From: Streptosporangium nondiastaticum
Lineage (GTDB): Bacteria; Actinomycetota; Actinomycetes; Streptomycetales; Streptomycetaceae
Length of the DNA stretch: 64,000 bases
Direction: 5' to 3'
Assembly: GCF_003011965.1 (NCBI RefSeq)
Contig: NZ_PXWG01000027.1
Coordinates: forward strand, 1-64,000
Below, piece by piece: positions 34,546 through 41,667 of the stretch; within the stretch, counting starts at the first letter, position 1; each line of letters begins with the position of its first letter. The notes under the pieces were generated by a model. The model did not search any database and was not told where the DNA came from. It saw only the letters and a list, made by a program, of their open reading frames with translations. The position numbers and the translations under genes are program-made.

Positions 34546-35682
34546 GTGAACGAGGGACTCCGACAGGCCAGGCTGGCGCAGGGTTGGTCGCAGGAACGGC
34601 TGGTCCGCGAGATCGAACGGTACGCGAAGCAGCACCTCTCGGACGTGGCATCGACAGCCAGCCTGCGGGTCTACGTCTCCGAGTGGGAGAACGGCCGCCG
34701 CAACATCTCACCGAGGTACGCAGCCGTACTGCGGGGCCTGCTCGGGATCACTAACGACGAGCTGATGAGCCGTCCGACTGGCGGCACGGAGACTCCGTCT
34801 GTCGTCGGCGGTTACGACGACCTGGTGAACCGGATCGAGTCTGCTCGCAGCGTGAGCTTGACCATGGTCGATACGTTCATGAACCAGACGGAGTTGCTGC
34901 GCACAGTCGACAGGCAGATGGGAGCCGGTGGCCTCGTCGACCAGATGACCGGGCACCTCTCGACCCTGGAAGACGCGCTCACGTTCGCCGTCCTCCCAGA
35001 GACTCGGCGGCCGGTTGCACGAGCCTTGGCCAGCGCTGCGACTCTTGCCGCGTGGCAGGCGCTCGACGTTGGTTCGGTAGAGCGCGCCTGGCGACACTAC
35101 GAGTTAGGCAAACGGGCAGCTCAAGAGGCGAACGAGCCGATGTACCTTGCCCATGCCATGGTGGAGCAGGCTTACGTGCTGTGCGACGCGGGGCGCCCTG
35201 AACTGGCCGTCGACCTGGTCCGGGACGCTTGGCGCGCCGGAGCTGGCCGACTGTCGCCACGCCTTCAGGCCTGGCTGCATGCAGCAGAGGCCGAAATCTG
35301 TGCGCGCGCCGGCCTGGCCGACGACTGCCGCCGGTCGCTGGACCTGGCCTTCGACGCCCTACCCGGCGGGGTTGAGGACCGCGACCCAGACATGCTGAGC
35401 ATCTTCCTCAACGGCGCGCACTTGACGCGCTGGCGCGGCAATGCACTCGCGATTCTCGGCGACGATCGAGCAGTGAGCAGCCTCTACACGGCCTTGGAGA
35501 GGCGTGACCCGTCGTTCATTCGTGCCACGGCTGGCCTGCGGTGCGACCTCGCTCAGGCGCATCTCGCCCGTGAGGAGTACGACCAGGCGCAAGAGCACCT
35601 GCGGCAGGCCCGATTGCTGGCGAGCCGCACCGGTTCGGTGCGGCATCGCCGGCGAATCGAGCAACTCACGAAGCGGCTGTAA
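34546..35682 (+). CDS. XRE-family helix-turn-helix regulator with TPR-like C terminus
   Basis: 378 aa from GTG at 34546 (GGTAGGGG about 8 bp upstream); an ATG at 34498 would add 16 unlikely residues. HTH over residues 1-75: GLRQARLAQGWSQERLVREI and VSEWENGRRNISPRYAAVL. The rest is all-helical with TPR-like repeats (ALDVGSVERAWRHYELGKRA, LAHAMVEQAYVLCDAGRPEL). Probably senses a small molecule or peptide and regulates the element. Its 3' end overlaps the convergent GntR-Nudix gene by 17 bp. Confidence 0.85.
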   Translation: MNEGLRQARLAQGWSQERLVREIERYAKQHLSDVASTASLRVYVSEWENGRRNISPRYAAVLRGLLGITNDELMSRPTGGTETPSVVGGYDDLVNRIESARSVSLTMVDTFMNQTELLRTVDRQMGAGGLVDQMTGHLSTLEDALTFAVLPETRRPVARALASAATLAAWQALDVGSVERAWRHYELGKRAAQEANEPMYLAHAMVEQAYVLCDAGRPELAVDLVRDAWRAGAGRLSPRLQAWLHAAEAEICARAGLADDCRRSLDLAFDALPGGVEDRDPDMLSIFLNGAHLTRWRGNALAILGDDRAVSSLYTALERRDPSFIRATAGLRCDLAQAHLAREEYDQAQEHLRQARLLASRTGSVRHRRRIEQLTKRL

Positions 35683-36472
35683 CAGAACCCGTCCGGCGAT
35701 TGGCCAGCAGGTGGAGCAGCGCGACCAGGGTTCCGGACCCCATCAGCTCGTCACGCGCCATGAGTCCTGGGACGTCCGACAAGGGCACCCAGGCCACATG
35801 GCCAGCCTCTTCCACGTCCGTGGGGTCCCCAACGTGTTCGGCCCCGTGCCCCACGAAGATCTCGTGGGGCGAATCAACCATGCCGACCATGGGCTGATAG
35901 GTGACCACGTGCTCCAGCAGAGCCGGACGCCAGCCCGTCTCTTCTTCCGTCTCACGCATGGCTGTCGCAAGAGCTTCTTCCCCCGCGTCCACAATGCCGC
36001 CGGGAAGCTCCCACCCCCACTTGTCCGGCACGAACCGGTACCGCCAGAGCATCAAGACGCGGTCCTGATCGTCTACTACCGCTGCGATGGCGACGTGTTG
36101 CAGCCGGACGACGTGGTGCTCGAAACGCTCCACTCCCGGCGGCTCAACATCGACAAGCGCGAGCTGAACCCAGCGGTTGTCGTAGACGGTTCGCTCCCCA
36201 TGGATCTGCCACGGCTCAAGCGGACCTGGCGAGCTCGTACTGACTCTTTCGGCTGCAGCAGGGCGAGGCGACACGAGGTATGAGCTGCGGTTTCGCACCT
36301 CCACAACGCCTTCAGCGACAAGCCGTGCAAGCACTTGGCGGAGGGCCGTGCGCCCGATGTCGAGCTGCTCCGACAGCGTGCGTTCCGACGGCAACTTGTC
36401 CCCGGGCGAGAGTCTCCCTGACATAATCCACTCCCGGATCGTCTTGTCGACCCGTTCGGTCTTCGGCCCCAT
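35666..36472 (-). CDS. GntR winged-helix / Nudix hydrolase fusion regulator
   Basis: 268 aa. Residues 1-70 are a GntR-type winged helix (RLSPGDKLPSERTLSEQLDI, then TALRQVLARLVAEGVVEV). Residues about 110-255 are a Nudix domain with a complete box, GGIVDAGEEALATAMRE followed by EEETGW. In pSAM2 the repressor KorSA is GntR-type and the immunity factor Pif has a Nudix domain; this protein combines both kinds of domain. Likely role: repression of the transfer operon and exclusion. A 20-bp palindrome lies 47 bp upstream. Confidence 0.88.
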   Translation of the reverse strand: MGPKTERVDKTIREWIMSGRLSPGDKLPSERTLSEQLDIGRTALRQVLARLVAEGVVEVRNRSSYLVSPRPAAAERVSTSSPGPLEPWQIHGERTVYDNRWVQLALVDVEPPGVERFEHHVVRLQHVAIAAVVDDQDRVLMLWRYRFVPDKWGWELPGGIVDAGEEALATAMRETEEETGWRPALLEHVVTYQPMVGMVDSPHEIFVGHGAEHVGDPTDVEEAGHVAWVPLSDVPGLMARDELMGSGTLVALLHLLANRRTGSVTAAS

Positions 36473-36518
36473 CCTCTGAGCACACCCCCGACTCGTCTAC
36501 GGCGCAGCCGCTGCTGCA

Positions 36519-36538
36519 GCCTAGGAACGTTCCTAGGC
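36519..36538. promoter_or_regulatory. 20-bp perfect palindrome upstream of the GntR-Nudix gene
   Basis: GCCTAGGAACGTTCCTAGGC is its own reverse complement and ends 47 bp before the GntR-Nudix start. A dyad of this length at this place suggests an operator, possibly autoregulatory. Confidence 0.6.
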
Positions 36539-36578
36539 GATCCTGGCACGCGAGGGGAAACCAGACGAGGTCGCCGGA

Positions 36579-36885
36579 CTAGCCGACCGAGCCGCCGGCC
36601 TCGCTCGGTCGTCGACCAATGTGCCCACAACCAGCTTGGGTCTCCGGCTCGGCCCGTCGAATGAACCGCCTGACGATGCTGCCTGGGCCATAGCGGGCGA
36701 CGATCTCGGCAATGTGCTCGCCAGGCGTTAGGTGCCGTCGATGGACGTAGTCATGTCACAGAGCACAAGAGCATCGGCCAGGCTTGCCTCTGTGACCTCA
36801 AGCTCTGACGTGAGCTCGTCACGCAAACCGTGCTCCTCCGGCCTCCAGCAGTGCGCAGGAAGGTGAGCGACAGAGCTCACGACCG
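36579..36885 (-). pseudogene. Decayed HD-domain phosphohydrolase gene
   Basis: Reading leftwards, fragments in different frames give ALLEA, then EEHGLRDELTSELEV, EASLADALVLCDMTTSIDG (then TAA), and after a shift TPGEHIAEIVARYGPGSIV followed by RRFIRRAEPE. These segments match the order seen in actinobacterial HD-domain proteins. At least two frameshifts and a stop break the frame, and the N-terminal HD motif is not recoverable. It lies upstream of and codirectional with the GntR-Nudix gene. The right limit is approximate. Confidence 0.5.
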
Positions 36886-37069
36886 CTCGTCAGGCATGCA
36901 TCACGCCGCGCAGGTACCGAGCGCTGTTCACGGGGTTCCTCGGAGAGCGAGCCTGTGCATGTGGGTCGCGCTCACTTCCTCGAGAGCAGTGCTCATGTCG
37001 CAGCTATTCATCCCGGATGGGAGAATAGATTCCGAGCGCCACGACTCCCTCACCATGGAGGGAACTTCT
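36886..37069. other. Upstream region of the cargo operon
   Basis: No gene is seen here. The sequence becomes AT-richer towards the right (GGGAGAATAGATTCCGAG around 37020-37037) and probably holds the promoter of the DUF6236-like gene. No clear -35/-10 pair can be fixed by eye. Confidence 0.4.
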
Positions 37070-38056
37070 ATGAGAGCAGCGATATATTACCCGCAAATGA
37101 CGCCTCCCCTATCTTGGCTCAAGCAGTCCCTTCTCTTTTGGGACCACGTGTGCGCCATCGAGCATGCTGACTATTGGGAATCACCTGACCCGACACTCCA
37201 ATGGCTCGGAGAGCAAGGCGTATTCGAACCCCTAGTTATCGACAGCCTGGAACGTGAGGCGCAGGATCGATTTCAAGCAGAGGTGGAGTCCGTTGCGGAA
37301 CTGGCAAGCCGACAACGTCTCTATGTGCCACCTGCCGAAATCGAGCAAGATTTCATCTACCTAGGCAAGCTGCCACTTGAAATAGAAGAGACCCTTAGGT
37401 CGCGATCACTAGCCCAAGAGACAGGCAAGGGCGAACTCCTCACGCACAGAGATCTAACGCTCTGCATTCTGGGGCTGGCAGCAAAACACCTATCCAATCA
37501 GTTCACTTTCGGCGATCGACACTACTCCACTCACACAAACTCATCCCTCTCTGCCGATTTCGCCTTTTCCCCTCTACCTGACATGAATTCCGAGACGGTC
37601 CTTCAGATAGTACTTCGGGACCTCCTACCTGTACCAAACGATCAGGTCTCGTTTCAGGATATTCTGGAATTTAAAGCATCACATGCCCGTGAACTACTGG
37701 CCTTCAGGCGAGCCCTCGACGGCCTGCAGGTAGCACTCCCCCAGGAACTCCTACAAAACCCTGGTGCAGCCGCAGGCGTTAGGGACGAATTCGAGTTGGC
37801 GCTACATGACCTACATGCAGCCTTCAGGCGCAGGCGCATCGCGTTCTTGACTGTCGGGGTTTCCATCTTTGCCGGATGGGCGCTCGGACAAATGGCTCCT
37901 GACCTCACAGCTACCGTCGCCTGGGAGCTAAGCGGCTTCGGGACTGGAAATATCATTGCAGGCCTCGCACAGGTGCGCGACACTCCTCGCGTGAGGGATT
38001 TCAGCTACCTATACAAGGCAAGGCAAGACTTCCCTGGACGAGGTGAACGATATTGA
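37070..38056 (+). CDS. DUF6236-like protein, first gene of the cargo pair
   Basis: 328 aa. The N terminus MRAAIYYPQMTPPLSWLKQS then LLFWDHVCAIEH matches the opening of DUF6236-family proteins as I recall them. The body is helical and acidic; near the C terminus FLTVGVSIFAGWALGQM is a possible membrane-inserting helix. ATG at 37070 has GGAGG 8 bp upstream; the frame upstream is not gene-like. Codon use is clearly more AT-rich than neighbours. The stop overlaps the TTG start of the Dop/PafA-like gene (TTGA), so the two products are probably made in fixed ratio and act together. Confidence 0.75.
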   Translation: MRAAIYYPQMTPPLSWLKQSLLFWDHVCAIEHADYWESPDPTLQWLGEQGVFEPLVIDSLEREAQDRFQAEVESVAELASRQRLYVPPAEIEQDFIYLGKLPLEIEETLRSRSLAQETGKGELLTHRDLTLCILGLAAKHLSNQFTFGDRHYSTHTNSSLSADFAFSPLPDMNSETVLQIVLRDLLPVPNDQVSFQDILEFKASHARELLAFRRALDGLQVALPQELLQNPGAAAGVRDEFELALHDLHAAFRRRRIAFLTVGVSIFAGWALGQMAPDLTATVAWELSGFGTGNIIAGLAQVRDTPRVRDFSYLYKARQDFPGRGERY

Positions 38057-39060
38057 TCATCATTGGCACAGAAGTCGAGTATCTTATCTACGAGGTAAAC
38101 CCTCAGAGGCTTTGGGTACCCGATCCGTTCGCCTACTGGCGCCCGGCCCGCCGCGACACCCTCTCAGTCATCATGGAGCAAATCGCCAATAGCTACCCTG
38201 CAATTTCTAGCCGAGGGAGGCTCTGGCTAGCCAATGGGGCCTGCGTTTACATTGATGGAAATTTACTCGAATACGCTTCACCCGAGTGCTTTACCTCGGT
38301 TACTGCGTCCGCTTGCGAGCATGCTGGCGCTGAAATTGTGGGAGAAGCCTGCAAACAAGCATGTTCAATAACTCGAAAGGACATCAAAGCCTTCGCGCGC
38401 TGCGCCGGGCCAGATGGCATGGAGGCCGGATATCACGAAAACTACGGCCTGCCTCCCGAACAGTACTTTCAGCTGTTCCATAAGACATTCTGGCCAACGC
38501 CCAGAATCCTGGGATCAGTCGTCACGCATTTGATTTCCCGCATCATTTGGTCCGGAAAAGGCGAGCACTCCTTCAGTGGAGACTGGCTCTTCTCTCCTCG
38601 AGGGGCCAGAGTGGATCGAGTATGGGACTTGAATACAGAGACCCATCGCCCGATTATTCACGTAAAGCGACCGAACATGGAAGATGATTTGCTTCGCATA
38701 GAGATAACCTGCGGAGACTTCAACTCTCCCACAATGACCACGCTGAAGCTTGGCTCTACTGCTGCCGTACTCCTCGCAGCAAGTCAGGGAGTCTTCGACG
38801 ATATGCGCATTACCGTATCAGACCCCGTGAAATCAATGCGCAGCGTCGCCAAGTCTCTTACCGCCCCGATCACACTCAAAGATGGAAGCACACAATCTTG
38901 CCTCTCATTGCAATGGAATCTCCTGTCCAGGCTTCAGGAGTGCGGCAAGGAAATCGACAAAGGAGGACCGCATTTCAATTGGAGTGATTCACTCGACCTA
39001 TGGGAACAGATTCTTGCCGCATTGGAAAACCACGGAGGCATGGACGCAGCGGGGTCTTAA
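38053..39060 (+). CDS. Short Pup-ligase/deamidase family (PafA/Dop-like) enzyme
   Basis: 335 aa from TTG at 38053, coupled to the DUF6236-like gene. Motifs follow Dop/PafA in order: IGTEVEYLI at the N terminus, NGACVYIDGNLLEYASPEC with the Asp at the position of the Dop nucleophile, AGAEIVGEAC, GYHENYGLP, and RIEITCGDFNSP then TLKLGSTAAVLL. WEQILAALENH near the end matches the last helix of the large domain. Canonical Dop/PafA are about 450-500 aa; the C-terminal small domain is absent. The family forms or breaks isopeptide bonds to Pup using ATP-derived glutamyl phosphate. No Pup-like gene is seen nearby, so the substrate is open. Confidence 0.82.
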   Translation: MIIIGTEVEYLIYEVNPQRLWVPDPFAYWRPARRDTLSVIMEQIANSYPAISSRGRLWLANGACVYIDGNLLEYASPECFTSVTASACEHAGAEIVGEACKQACSITRKDIKAFARCAGPDGMEAGYHENYGLPPEQYFQLFHKTFWPTPRILGSVVTHLISRIIWSGKGEHSFSGDWLFSPRGARVDRVWDLNTETHRPIIHVKRPNMEDDLLRIEITCGDFNSPTMTTLKLGSTAAVLLAASQGVFDDMRITVSDPVKSMRSVAKSLTAPITLKDGSTQSCLSLQWNLLSRLQECGKEIDKGGPHFNWSDSLDLWEQILAALENHGGMDAAGS

Positions 39061-39483
39061 ATACCAGGTTCAGGTGTGGGACAAATTCACCCTCGTGAAG
39101 AAGCCGACGCAACGTGCGGCGATGCCGTTGGGACAGTACTGCGAAAGCAACAAGGTCCTCGCTGCCGCAGAAGGCAGTCACCCGCCTCTGTTGATCTGCC
39201 TGCAAGGGGCCACTGTTCACCACTGCCAGGGACTCCGAGGCCAACAACGACCCAGAACTCCTGCGAGTCACCGCCGCGCCATACGCGGGCTGTACACCTG
39301 CACTAAGCGATCTCCAGCTACTGCGTCGCAGGTCCACGTGCGGGGGGCATCACCCCCGGGCCGCTGGTGTCCTTCGAGTGCTGCCGGTCCGCCGACCATG
39401 CGCCTTCCCTCTCGCTCGTATGCCGGTGCACAGTCATCCCGTTCCGAACACGGTAGCGGGGTTCGACATCAGGTGGGAGGCGG
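39061..39483. other. Intergenic region in the AICE right part
   Basis: About 420 bp without a convincing gene. Short open frames on both strands have no ribosome site or recognisable composition. It ends with GGGAGGCGG just before the first small zinc-knuckle gene. Confidence 0.4.
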
Positions 39484-39687
39484 ATGACGTTGGCCAGGGT
39501 TTCGCAGAAGTGTGGTGCCCGCACCAAAGCCGGCAAGCTGCGCAAGCGGGCGGTATCACCCGGAACATCGCGCTGTTGGGAGCATCCGGGGGCATGGACC
39601 GAACCCGGTCGGCTCCTCCAGCAAGCGAAGGAGCTCAAGGCTGCCAAGGCGAAGTTGGCCGCCAAGACCAGGGCACGCAGGAAGTGA
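39484..39687 (+). CDS. Small zinc-knuckle protein, copy 1
   Basis: 67 aa: MTLARVSQKCGARTKAGKLR, then SRCWEHPG and a Lys/Ala-rich coiled tail. The CGARTKAG...CxxH arrangement resembles the CxAxTxxGxxC...CxxH knuckle of small phage and element proteins, but the second cysteine is replaced. TTG at 39490 is an alternative start with better spacing from GGGAGG. Strongly similar in DNA and protein to the copy at 40118. Confidence 0.6.
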   Translation: MTLARVSQKCGARTKAGKLRKRAVSPGTSRCWEHPGAWTEPGRLLQQAKELKAAKAKLAAKTRARRK

Positions 39688-40117
39688 GTTGAGCGGCTCC
39701 CGGGGAGCTATTCAGGGAGCCACTGAGCACGGCGCCAGGGGGCCGTTCGCGAACCGTTGCGGACGGCCTCACTCGTCGGGGCCGACAGCGATGCCGCTCC
39801 GCCCTGGAGACCACCGGCCGCCACCAGCATAATCCGGGCCACCCTCAGACCAGCGTTCCGTCACTGATGCTCAGTACCCTACGTCTTCGCTGGTCAACGC
39901 CCCAGCTGCGGCCGCTCCACCAGCAGACCAAGAATCTGCTGGCCGTCAAACCCAGCAACGTCTACCGCGGCGCCCCCTCGTCGCGCCACGACCCGCTCGG
40001 ATGCCCCCGGTGCCCCCGCTTCGCCCTATGTGCGCCCTGCCCATCGCCCGACCCGCGATGAAGAGTCAGCGCTGCGCCCGGACAGGAGGGCGGTGGCCGA
40101 ACACACAGGGGAGGCGG
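39688..40117. other. Intergenic spacer between duplicated modules, with relic arm sites
   Basis: No gene seen. It begins with the paired boxes GGGAGCTA/GGGAGCCA (39703 and 39715). Sequence to about 39770 still resembles that following copy 2, then similarity is lost. Confidence 0.45.
39703..39722. repeat. Paired GGGAGCYA direct repeats, internal copy
   Basis: GGGAGCTA (39703) and GGGAGCCA (39715) repeat the 12-bp spacing found near both ends of the element. They follow small zinc-knuckle gene copy 1 as the intact pair follows copy 2, showing that the site belongs to the duplicated module. Confidence 0.5.
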
Positions 40118-40312
40118 ATGACAGTGGCGAAGGTTTCACAGAAGTGTGGGGCCCGCACCAAGGCCGGCAAGCGGTATCAGCGGGCGGTATCGCCCGGGAC
40201 GTCCCGCTGTTGGGAGCATCCTGGCGAGTGGACCGACCGCGGTCAGATCAACCGGAAGTTGAAGGAGCTGAAGGAGACCCAGGCGCAGCTGAACAAGTCG
40301 CGCAAGAGGTGA
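40118..40312 (+). CDS. Small zinc-knuckle protein, copy 2
   Basis: 64 aa: MTVAKVSQKCGARTKAGKRY, RAVSPGTSRCWEHPGEW and a coiled basic tail ending NKSRKR. Clear paralogue of copy 1. GTG at 40124 is an alternative start. It is the last gene of the element, about 150 bp from attR, the place where AICEs often carry a small gene next to att. Confidence 0.62.
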   Translation: MTVAKVSQKCGARTKAGKRYQRAVSPGTSRCWEHPGEWTDRGQINRKLKELKETQAQLNKSRKR

Positions 40313-40328
40313 TCTGACCTGCCTTCCC

Positions 40329-40348
40329 GGGAGCCAGAAAGGGAGCCA
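40329..40348. repeat. Paired GGGAGCCA direct repeats, right arm
   Basis: GGGAGCCA at 40329 and 40341, 12 bp apart and in the same orientation as the left pair, 113 bp from the attR core. Candidate integrase arm-type sites. Confidence 0.5.
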
Positions 40349-40451
40349 CCCGGGGTGGTGTCAGTGGGCCGTCCGCGGACTTCCGTGGACGGTTCCGCCT
40401 GGAGGTTCCGGCAGCGACGCCAGCCCCGCCAGCAGCGCAAACAAGCGCTTC

Positions 40452-40479
40452 TTACACAGCATGCAAAGTTACGGTCATG
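40452..40479. other. attR, right attachment site, overlapping the lacI-family stop codon
   Basis: 28-bp imperfect direct repeat of attL; the 19-bp core is 40461-40479. The complement of TCA at 40475-40477 is the TGA stop of the adjacent LacI-family gene, so the element entered at the 3' end of that gene and left its reading frame intact. Confidence 0.85.
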
Positions 40480-41518
40480 GGCGGGGGTGTGCCGTCGAGG
40501 CGCGGTGGAGGAGGGCCGGGGTCGGGTCCTGGGTTCGGCGGGGTGGGGCGCCGTCGAGGAGGGACAGCAGGTGTTCCGCGGCGCGGCGGCCGAAGGCGGC
40601 CGTGTCCCGGGTGAGGGCCGTGAGCGCGGGGTGGGTGTTGCGGCAGAGGGCCGAGTCGTCCCACGCCACCACGGACAGGTCTTCCGGGACCGCGAGGCCG
40701 CGTTCCGCGGCCACCGCCAGGCCCGCCACGGCCATCACGTCGTTGTCGTAGACGATCGCGGTGGGCGGGCGGGGGCCGGTCAGGGCGCGGCGGGTGGCTT
40801 CGGCGCCCTGCGCGTCGGAGTAGTCGGTGGTCACCGAGCGCGCGTCCGGCAGTCCCCGGCGGGCGGCCTCGGCGCGGAGGCAGGCCATCCGGCGCCGGGT
40901 GTGGGCCAGTTCCGGGAGGCCCGCGATGTGGGTGATGCGCCGGTGGCCCAGGGCGTGCAAGTGGCTGACGATGGAGGACATTGCGCCGGTGTCGTCGGCC
41001 CACACCGTGGAGATCGCCGCGCCGGGCGGGGCCGTGACGGCCGGGGCGCCGATGACCACCGCGGGCAGGCCCAGGCCGTCCAGCAGGGCCGGGCGCGGGT
41101 CCTCGGCCCGCGGGTCGACGACCAGCAGGCCGTCCACGCGGCGCTCGGCCCACCAGCGGCGGTAGACCGCGCACTCGGCGTCGAGGTCCTCCACGACCTG
41201 GAACAGCAGACCGAAGCGGCGGGCGGCGAGTGCTTCCTGCACGCCGGAGACCAGTTGCAGGAAGAACGACTCGACGCCCAGGGTGCGGGCGGGCCGGGCC
41301 AGGACGAGACCCACGGTCGCCGCGCCCTCGCCGGACAGGGCGCGGGCCGCGGTGCTCGGTTGCCAGCCGAGCTGCTCGGCGACCCGGCGCACGCGCTCGC
41401 GCGTGGCCTCGGAGACCCCCGGGCGGCCGTTGAGCGCGAACGACACCGCGCTCACCGAGACGCCGGCCCGGCGCGCGATGTCCTTGATCGTCGGACGGCG
41501 GGGCGGCGTGCGGCGCAT
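40475..41518 (-). CDS. LacI-family transcriptional regulator
   Basis: 347 aa. N-terminal HTH TIKDIARRAGVSVSAVSFAL with the hinge helix STAARALSGEG, followed by a periplasmic-binding-like sensor domain (TVGLVLARPARTLGV, DGLLVVDPRAEDP, TAIVYDNDVMAVAGL). ATG at 41518 is preceded by GGAGGGG; an upstream GTG is possible. It is divergent from the sugar importer and glycosidase operon, which it very probably represses. Its stop codon is inside attR. Confidence 0.92.
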   Translation of the reverse strand: MRRTPPRRPTIKDIARRAGVSVSAVSFALNGRPGVSEATRERVRRVAEQLGWQPSTAARALSGEGAATVGLVLARPARTLGVESFFLQLVSGVQEALAARRFGLLFQVVEDLDAECAVYRRWWAERRVDGLLVVDPRAEDPRPALLDGLGLPAVVIGAPAVTAPPGAAISTVWADDTGAMSSIVSHLHALGHRRITHIAGLPELAHTRRRMACLRAEAARRGLPDARSVTTDYSDAQGAEATRRALTGPRPPTAIVYDNDVMAVAGLAVAAERGLAVPEDLSVVAWDDSALCRNTHPALTALTRDTAAFGRRAAEHLLSLLDGAPPRRTQDPTPALLHRASTAHPRP

Positions 41519-41565
41519 CCCATCCCCCTCCAGCAGCACTCTCGGTCCGCAGGCGACGACAACAC

Positions 41566-41581
41566 ACTAAAGCGCATTAGT
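41566..41581. promoter_or_regulatory. LacI-type operator in the divergent promoter
   Basis: ACTAAAGCGCATTAGT is a 16-bp dyad with central GCGC and one mismatched base pair, the usual form of LacI-family operators. It lies between the LacI-family gene and the sugar-binding lipoprotein gene. TTGACG (41584) and TTGACT (41596) beside it are possible -35 elements. Confidence 0.65.
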
Positions 41582-41667
41582 CGTTGACGGCAGTATTGAC
41601 TAACTCCCCTTCCCGGTGCACCTTTTGGACCGCACCTCCCGGCCCCGACCGAAGGAGACCGCCGGCC

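Larger units (their letters stand above)
20859..40479. mobile_element. Actinomycete integrative and conjugative element (AICE), about 19.6 kb
   Basis: The two attachment repeats bound a region that encodes a tyrosine integrase, excisionase, Rep-like ATPase, Prim-Pol, an FtsK/TraSA-type translocase, spread-type membrane proteins, WhiB, an XRE regulator and a GntR-Nudix fusion. These are the hallmarks of AICEs of the pSAM2 type. All replication and transfer genes run leftwards as one coupled operon from 34.2 kb. Cargo (37.0-39.1 kb) is visibly more AT-rich than both the element backbone and the chromosome. The element separates a LacI-family gene from the ABC importer operon that would otherwise follow it directly. 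Confidence 0.93.

Noticed and set aside
38882..39487. 201-codon plus-strand frame across the end of the Dop/PafA-like gene
   Set aside because: It overlaps the real gene in another frame, has no ribosome site and no recognisable composition.
39061..40460. A Pup-like substrate for the Dop/PafA-like enzyme among the small right-end ORFs
   Set aside because: Neither small protein ends in GGE or GGQ (they end TRARRK and NKSRKR), and both look like zinc-knuckle proteins duplicated with the element end.
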